The notes beneath the pieces were generated by a model, which did not search any database, was not told the DNA's origin, and saw only the letters and a program-made list of their open reading frames with translations. Positions 58,196 through 64,000 of a stretch of DNA of 64,000 nucleotides are shown piece after piece. How positions within the stretch are numbered: the first letter of the stretch is position 1; every line of letters starts with the position of its first letter. The stretch lies in assembly GCF_024362695.1 (NCBI RefSeq), contig NC_065404.1, positions 10,518,604 through 10,582,603 on the forward strand, in the 5' to 3' direction. A program made the position numbers and the translations under genes. This DNA is from Pectinophora gossypiella. Its lineage: Eukaryota > Arthropoda > Insecta > Lepidoptera > Gelechiidae.

Positions 58196-59520
58196 ACACA
58201 TACATACATACATAAACGAATATGATCCCTATCGGGCAAAGCCAAAGTATGCGTTCCAATGGCTCTATACCACAAGGTAGTGTCTTAGGATGCTTACTTT
58301 TTATTATTTACATAAATTCTCTTCCTAATGTTATCAATGAAGATTGTGTTATTTTTGCAGACGATGTATCAATCTTAATATCTTGCTCAGATAATAATGA
58401 ATTAGAAAATAAACTAAATACTACTTTAAATACCATTTTAACTTGGCTAACTACCCATAACCTGGAATTGAATCTAAAGAAAACCAAAATTATCCAATTT
58501 AAACCTTCACAAAAAAGACCATTACAAATATCTTACAACCATAATAATACTATATTAGAATCAGTTAACTATACAACTTTATTAGGAATAGATCTCGATA
58601 TGAATATGACGTGGAAATCACATATACAAAGATTAAAAAACAAGCTGTCGTCTTTCACCTACGCGCTCTACCAACTGAAACGCGCATCGGACTTCAACAC
58701 GGCGCTTGCAGCATATTACGCGTATGCGCATTCAAGATTGTCGTATGGCATCATAATATGGGGTAACTCCTGTGATGTACAAGACATATTTATAATACAA
58801 AAGAAATGTGTACGAATCCTAGTTAACATTGAACAAACAGTATCTTGCAGATCTTATTTTATAAAACACAAAATATTGACCCTTACTTCTATCTACATAC
58901 TCGAGTCATGCAAATTTATTAGAAATAACCCAGACTTATACACACCAATGGATAGCAGTAAAAAAAGAAATGATCGCAACAAATATAAATTGATAAAACC
59001 GGCTACAAGTATGAAACTAGTATCTAATAGTCCCCATCACATGCTAATAAAAATATACAACCATCTACCGAATAAAATAAAAAGTACTGAAAAAGTTAAT
59101 TTATTCTCTAATACTCTAAAAACATTCCTTATTAGTAAATGTTATTATAATATTACAGAATTTTTTAATGATGATATAAATAAATATATATAGTAGGTAG
59201 TTATCCTTCAATTGCTCTAAATAAATAGCTATTATAGGTTATTAATTTAAGTGTAAAGTTCCTAAAGAGTAGATTTAAGATATGTTAGTTATAGATTCCT
59301 TTTTTATTGTTATTATTTTTAAGTAATCGGCAACTAGTTGCCCCTATTGTTTGCTGTGCCCTAGCAGGGCGTCACATGTACGCATATTTATTACAACACC
59401 TTGTATAACTTGTGACTTGCAATAAACTTCTATTCTATTCTATTCTAAGTAAGATCAGAACACATCTTGCAGCCACTTTTGGTATGAACTCTTGAAATCG
59501 ATATTATGAACCTTGATGAT
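58196..59520 (-). mobile_element. Retroposon with (TATG)n tail, split by a LINE
   Basis: The left piece (58196-58249: CATACATACATAAAC ... GGCAAAGCCAAAGTA) and right piece (59447-59520: AAGTAAGATCAGAAC ... TTGCAGCCACTTTTGG ... ATGAACCTT) together match 18593-18700. The LINE at 58250-59446 lies between them. Confidence 0.7.
58250..59446 (+). mobile_element. 5'-truncated non-LTR LINE with RT fragment
   Basis: The frame to 59193 starts inside the reverse transcriptase: GSIPQGSVLGCLLFIIYINS, then the catalytic FADD box (FADDVSILIS), NLELNLKKTKIIQF, LLGIDLDMNMTWKSHI and a C-terminal thumb-like region ending NKYI. The remaining ~315 codons have no stop or frameshift, so this copy is recent; the first part of the RT and the whole endonuclease are missing. 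A ~250-bp 3' UTR with AATAAA leads to a (TATTC)n tail. AAGTA flanks both sides (58245-58249, 59447-59451), a target duplication. The frame's first ATG (58222) belongs to the host retroposon, not the LINE. The clade resembles jockey/CR1-type elements. Confidence 0.9.
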
Positions 59521-59743
59521 ATATTTATTTATTAAGGTACATACAAAATTACGGTATGGCCCAATGCGCTGTATGACGAGAAAACAATATACAAACTAAT
59601 ACAACAAAAATAAACATCGAATGAAAAAAAAGAAACAAAAAGGAAAATAAAAAAGGACTATAAATAACATGAAAAAACACTAAAGACAAGATAAGATAAC
59701 ATAAGATATCGATTTGAAGACTTCAAACCAAATTGGTGACAGC

Positions 59744-59925
59744 TTATCAAATGACCGTCGCCCATGTAATGGACCCACGTAATACAGTAAGTATATGGGT
59801 AAATAATATTTTACAGACAGTTTAAATGAATTTATCCTATTGATCAAATGACTGCCACCCATATAATAGAGCCATGTATATGGGTAAATAATGATTTATA
59901 GACAGTTTTAATGAATTTGTCATAT
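59744..59925 (+). repeat. Tandem duplication of ~90 bp
   Basis: Two adjacent related units, each with ATCAAATGAC...GCCCAT-like start, TATATGGGTAAATAAT and ACAGTTT(A/T)AATGAATTT. Unrelated to other repeats in the window. Confidence 0.7.
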
Positions 59926-60368
59926 TTAATGAGTCTACTTTATACTTTACCAATTAATATATTTAATTATATTTTAATTATAACAATGTTTTTAAGTGAA
60001 TTGTGTCATGGTCAGTATGAGTTTTTATTTGTACATTTTATTTTAATTAACATTATGTTTTTTGCAACATTGTTATTTTGATAAGTGTCTCACTTAATGA
60101 TGGCGTGTAATATTTTGTATTAGAAAAATAAATTATTATTATTATGACACCAGTATCGGCGTCGTATTGTCCCTCATGTGGGTCGATATGACATTAGTCG
60201 AGCTAGTACCCTTTTTAGTTTTAAGTCTTACATTTCATATATGTTCAAGTTTTAATAGTAAGAAGTTTTTTGTTACGTCTTAAACCTAAATAAAGATTCT
60301 ATCTATCTATCAGTATTGATGAGGTCGGTCATTGGTCTCACATTTCTCAAGGTCATTGACCATTGGTC
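59926..60368. other. Retroposon-tail debris
   Basis: Contains AATAAATTATTATTATTATG (60127-60146) and AATAAAG followed by (ATCT)n (60288-60311), two likely 3' ends of unrelated retroposons. No coding part. Confidence 0.45.
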
Positions 60369-60610
60369 AACGGGCTCCGTGGTTCGGTGGTTGAGCGTTC
60401 TGCTCGCGATCCGGAGGTCCCCAGATCACCTGATTGACCAGAAGTAAGATGATCCGTGCTTCGGAAGGCACGTTAAGCCATTGGTTACTACTTAGTGATG
60501 TAAGTACGTAGTCGATACTTGAGTCACGTCAGGGGCCTTTGGCAGTTCTATAATAACCCTGACACTGATGAGGTTGGTCATCCACCTCACCACCCACAAG
60601 ATAGAATAAG
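60369..60610 (+). mobile_element. tRNA-derived SINE lacking its B box
   Basis: The head GGGCTCCGTGGTTCGGTGGTT includes an A box, but sequence jumps from GGAGGTCCC to AGATCACCTGATTG, losing the GGTTCGATTCC segment. The body has GTGCTTCGGAAGGCACGTTA and the tail CCTGACACTGATGAGG. It is probably unable to drive pol III transcription. Confidence 0.75.
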
Positions 60611-60708
60611 AGGAATTGATCTCATAACCCACACGGGAGAAGAAAAAGTCAACAAGTTGTCCTTTTGCTAAATATACATTTCCTTTAAGAAATCAGTTTC
60701 CTTCAATA

Positions 60709-60838
60709 GCCAATAACGTCGTATAGTCAAGCGCAGATGTTGGACGAGCGTTTGTCTTACAATATTTGTTGACAACGTCTGAAATTGCATTGTTCAAGCA
60801 GACATGCATCTGAGCGGGATATAACTCCTTGTAATTTC
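60709..60838 (+). repeat. Local repeat L3, copy 2
   Basis: GCGCAGATGTTGGACGAGCG, CAATATTTGTTGACAACGTC, TGAAATTGCATTGTTCAAG, then TGTAATTTCACTCT. It is close to copy 3 over ~130 bp. Confidence 0.75.
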
Positions 60839-61211
60839 ACTCTCTATGTTCTTTACTCGTATGTTTTACAGCCGTTCTGGTTGACGAGAAAAGACACAGG
60901 TATTTTCTTGTAATACGCACTAATAACACTGCAGCTGACTACAAAGTTACCTGAGTCTGTAGCGCATACGTGTAGTATTAAGAGATATTTTATAATACAT
61001 GTACTTACCTGCTTTTTTTCTTTTTTAATAAGACTATATATTATAGATTCTAATAGCATTCAATACTTGGCCGGAAGGCAGAGTAAGACTTTCACTAGAC
61101 TTATGAAGTTACTTAATTCTTGAATAAATCCTATGTCCTATCCCAGTTCATTAGTTACACCATGTCAGAGAAAGTGCTCTGACAATTTTATTTATTATTT
61201 TCAATCATGTA
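60839..61211. other. Unassigned DNA between L3 copies
   Basis: Nothing recognised. Confidence 0.4.
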
Positions 61212-61342
61212 CCTAACGCCATGAGTGCAGATGTCGGACGAACACCCGTCGTCGTACAATATTTGTTGACAATGTCCGAAATTGCATTGTTCAAGACGTG
61301 TTCCTGAGCGAATTATGGCTGTCCTGTAATTTTACTCTTTGG
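61212..61342 (+). repeat. Local repeat L3, copy 3
   Basis: GTGCAGATGTCGGACGAACA, CAATATTTGTTGACAATGTC, CGAAATTGCATTGTTCAAG, then TGTAATTTTACTCT. Conserved block order is the same as in copy 2. Confidence 0.75.
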
Positions 61343-61548
61343 CAAACTTGGGCTGACCAACTTTGTTTATGTATTTACTTAGAGCCTTGGCCAGCAGCGC
61401 GATAGTGTCGCTTCACCAACTATTAACAAACTTTTGTATCGATTCATACGCACGTTTATATCGATACAGGAACGCATTTGTTTCGAAGGTGTATAGAATT
61501 TTACCGATGCATACGCGCGTATGTAGCCATACAGAAGCGACACAGAGG

Positions 61549-61968
61549 TTTACCACAGATGGCATTAACTACTTGGCCGGACAAATGGGGAGCGCTGAGG
61601 CCTCTCACCCGGTACAAAATTTAAGATAACAGGCCCGAGGGTGCCCTGTTGGGCGTGAACCTCGGCTTAGGGCGTCGTCTGAGAGGAAGAATATTTGAAA
61701 GAATTAATCGACCCTAGTGAGTCGATAGCGATTAGCGCTGAATGAGGTAAATCGTCGACCACGCCGGCGGGGTCGGTATCGGGGTTCTGAAGTGTTTGGC
61801 GTCGCTAGCTGATTGGCCGCTTCTATGGCTAGAGTAATCGGGTCGTCGAAATCGTATATTACGTCCTTCGGACGCCAATACTTTTCAGTACCGTCCCTGA
61901 GCGGGATGTATTCGGAAGCCGCAACTACCAGGGAATTTGATTAATTTGGGTAATGGTTGGCATAGAGA
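61549..61968 (-). mobile_element. Jockey-like LINE 3' end with internal deletion
   Basis: The complement matches 12480-12945: 3' UTR (CTTGGCCGG side at 61573), arginine-rich C-terminus, YDFDDPITLAIEAA-like segment and GDGTEKYWRPKD-like segment. Near 61935-61950 about 60 bp of coding sequence is missing, then similarity resumes (GGGTAATGGTTGGCA). No poly(A) remains. Confidence 0.75.
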
Positions 61969-64000
61969 GGTGGAAGGAACACACATGCGCTACTAAAAAC
62001 AGTGACAGGTATATTCGCGATGCTGTATCGCACTATTGTCAGACGAAAAGTATGACATAGTTTATGGTAAAAACAGGAAGACATGCTCGGGAATTACCCC
62101 ATTATTAAAGCAGCATAGACTATCCTAAGTTTATGTTTTCGTCCTTTACCGACAACGTGTGGAACAAGCAACTTAAACAACTTATTTAAAATACACTAAG
62201 AAAATGAATCCTAAGTAAAGTTTACTACGAATTCAAGTTTTTAATGTCTGTCGTTTGAAACATATTATTGCTGTAATATCTCAACTCAAACTCGTTTATG
62301 ACATGTTGCGAAGTTCAGTTCCTTACATAGTAACTCCTGTGAGTTACTCAGGTTACGTGTGTACGGAAACAACACAACAAAGTCATTTTGCTTGGCCATT
62401 GTAATAAAATTAAAAACATTGATATAAAACTCTAGCCTCTGTGATCATTCTACAATAGAAATAACGCACAAGTACGTACCTGTTAACGTCAGCGCCTGTA
62501 TAATCTGTGCAGGGTCGCTAACAAAAAAGGTCCGATCACCGGCGAGAAAATTACACGGTTCTTACAAACACATTTTCCAACGACCATTTTCATAGCACCT
62601 TTTACCGGTAAACGATGAAAATTACCCCACAAGCCTGATTTATAGTTAGGTGAGCAGTTTGAACGGGTAGTGTTGTCATAGAAATAGTTTCCCTTGTAAG
62701 AGGCCCTCAGCGCTGAGATTTACAAAAGCTCGTAAATTCACACTCCCAAAGGCACTATCCAGATAAAACTTTATTTATTACGGCGAGTGATTTACACGCT
62801 GCATGCGACTGACGCGGACGGCCGCAATGAATGCTTTCGTTGTAATTTTTGACGTTATTATGAATTTCATAGCTTTTTATGCAAATCGGCAACGCTCACG
62901 ATCTCCGTTGCCGGTTACCATTTACCGCCAGCACAAATTGCTGAATTTCCACGAATCAACTATGTCTGTCGCTGTCAGCGCTAAAGTGGGCTACTTTGTA
63001 TTAAATAGTAATGAAATACTGCACAGATTGAAGTAATGTGTGTCTTATCAAGAATAACAAGAACCACTAAACATATAAAGTTAGTGTTCGTCGGGATGGT
63101 GATGTGGACGTTATCAAAGATGACTTCCTAATGAAAGCTCCGGCAAGTTCTCCAAGTATGAATGTGAGTTCTGAAGTCAGCTTTTAATTTTAAAGAAAAA
63201 CTCCGACGGAGTTAGCCATATGCGAGCTTCGTCGAAAGCAAACACGGAAAGGCTTCCGCAACTCCATCCGCGGTGGAATGAACGTAGAATTATCCAGAAA
63301 AACCCAACTATTTAATGTTAAAGTACACATCATACTAAGTTAGACCACTTGGTGGCAATGGTTTGCACGGCAAAGTGAAGTTTAGCAAGTTTACCGACGT
63401 ATATATTCGTGTTTATGACTGCTTTAGGATAACATTTTGGGTGCAATTTAAAAAACGTTACTATAAGTTAGTGACTTAACTAAAATGATAATAGTATTTT
63501 TTCACAAAAAACACATTCAACCTAAATAACAAAACAGCACAGTAAACTTGTGAACATTCTACGTGACATATAAATACAATTTTGTCTTAGATACAAAACA
63601 TTTACGTACCTAATACAACAAAATGTACTTGATTTTGCCAAAGTTTATAAACGACTACAAAGAGAATATTCCAATAGAAGCGGAAGAGTCCAATAACGAA
63701 CACACAGTTTAAACGAAAAATGAACTTAGAATGAAAAATGAAAATGTGGTTTGAACGAAAGTTTTATCAAAACAGATTCAAAGTGACAATCATGCGTAAA
63801 TATGAGTACTTAACACGCAGTAGGATTTAGTATTTGTAAGGTGTCATAAGGTCCCTTTGCTCGCCCTGTCACTCAGGCTAGTCAGTGAAGCAAGTGACGG
63901 ACGAATGATGATCAAAGGCGACGCCACGCCTCGATTACACAAGACTGTCGAGGCGTCCTCAAATGTCTTAAAGGTGAGACACTTACTTGTAACTCGTGTA
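61969..64000. other. Unassigned DNA
   Basis: No gene, RNA or repeat supported. A short open frame at 62803-63036 has no recognisable domain. Confidence 0.4.

Overview
This 64 kb window is AT-rich eukaryotic, non-coding-dominated DNA, most likely from a moth or butterfly. The main grounds are the repeat types: tRNA-derived SINEs ending in the GCCCAGCAGTGGGAC motif, a Helitron with the ...GGGCAAAAGCTAG-T end, TAGGTAGGTACCTA-rich intronic DNA, and jockey-, RTE- and CR1-like non-LTR fragments. The species cannot be named from the sequence. I see no long conserved host gene, rRNA or functional tRNA gene.

The dominant structure is a giant inverted repeat. An 8779-bp unit (here called unit E) lies at 32727-41505 and again, reverse-complemented, at 46586-55364, around a 5080-bp spacer. 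The copies look almost identical; I found one substitution and two homopolymer length changes in the parts I compared closely. Each unit carries two intron-containing genes pointing inwards from its ends. One is a three-exon gene for a 173-residue protein with a complete THAP zinc finger. The other is a two-exon gene for a 44-residue putative one-pass membrane microprotein. Both copies share the same nested SINEs, LINE tails and MITEs.

The unit's edges are sharp. The outer flank of the left copy ends in CGAATAC, and that heptamer recurs at the inner flank of the right copy. ATAATAA recurs in the same crossed way at the other two edges. This is expected if E inserted twice with 7-bp target duplications in opposite orientation and the spacer was later inverted (or was flipped in assembly). 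A palindromic repeat cut by one insertion gives independent proof: its two halves sit at 32697-32726 and 46534-46585 and rejoin perfectly only if the spacer is turned round.

Layout. From 1 to 32.7 kb: mostly unassigned DNA with a 2.8-kb non-autonomous Helitron (3738-6564) containing thirteen 134-bp tandem units; a long-TIR foldback element (7178-7960); a 117-bp direct repeat (10.8/11.5 kb); LINE 3' ends (12.2, 17.9, 19.7, 20.3 kb); SINEs; two adjacent palindromic elements (20.5-20.96 kb); and a CpG-rich block (30.33-30.63 kb) that may be a promoter or first exon. From 32.7 to 55.4 kb: the E-spacer-E structure. From 55.4 to 64 kb: retroposon debris including a 5'-truncated LINE with a recognisable reverse transcriptase fragment (58250-59446) inserted inside another retroposon, and a three-copy local repeat of unknown nature (58.0, 60.7, 61.2 kb).
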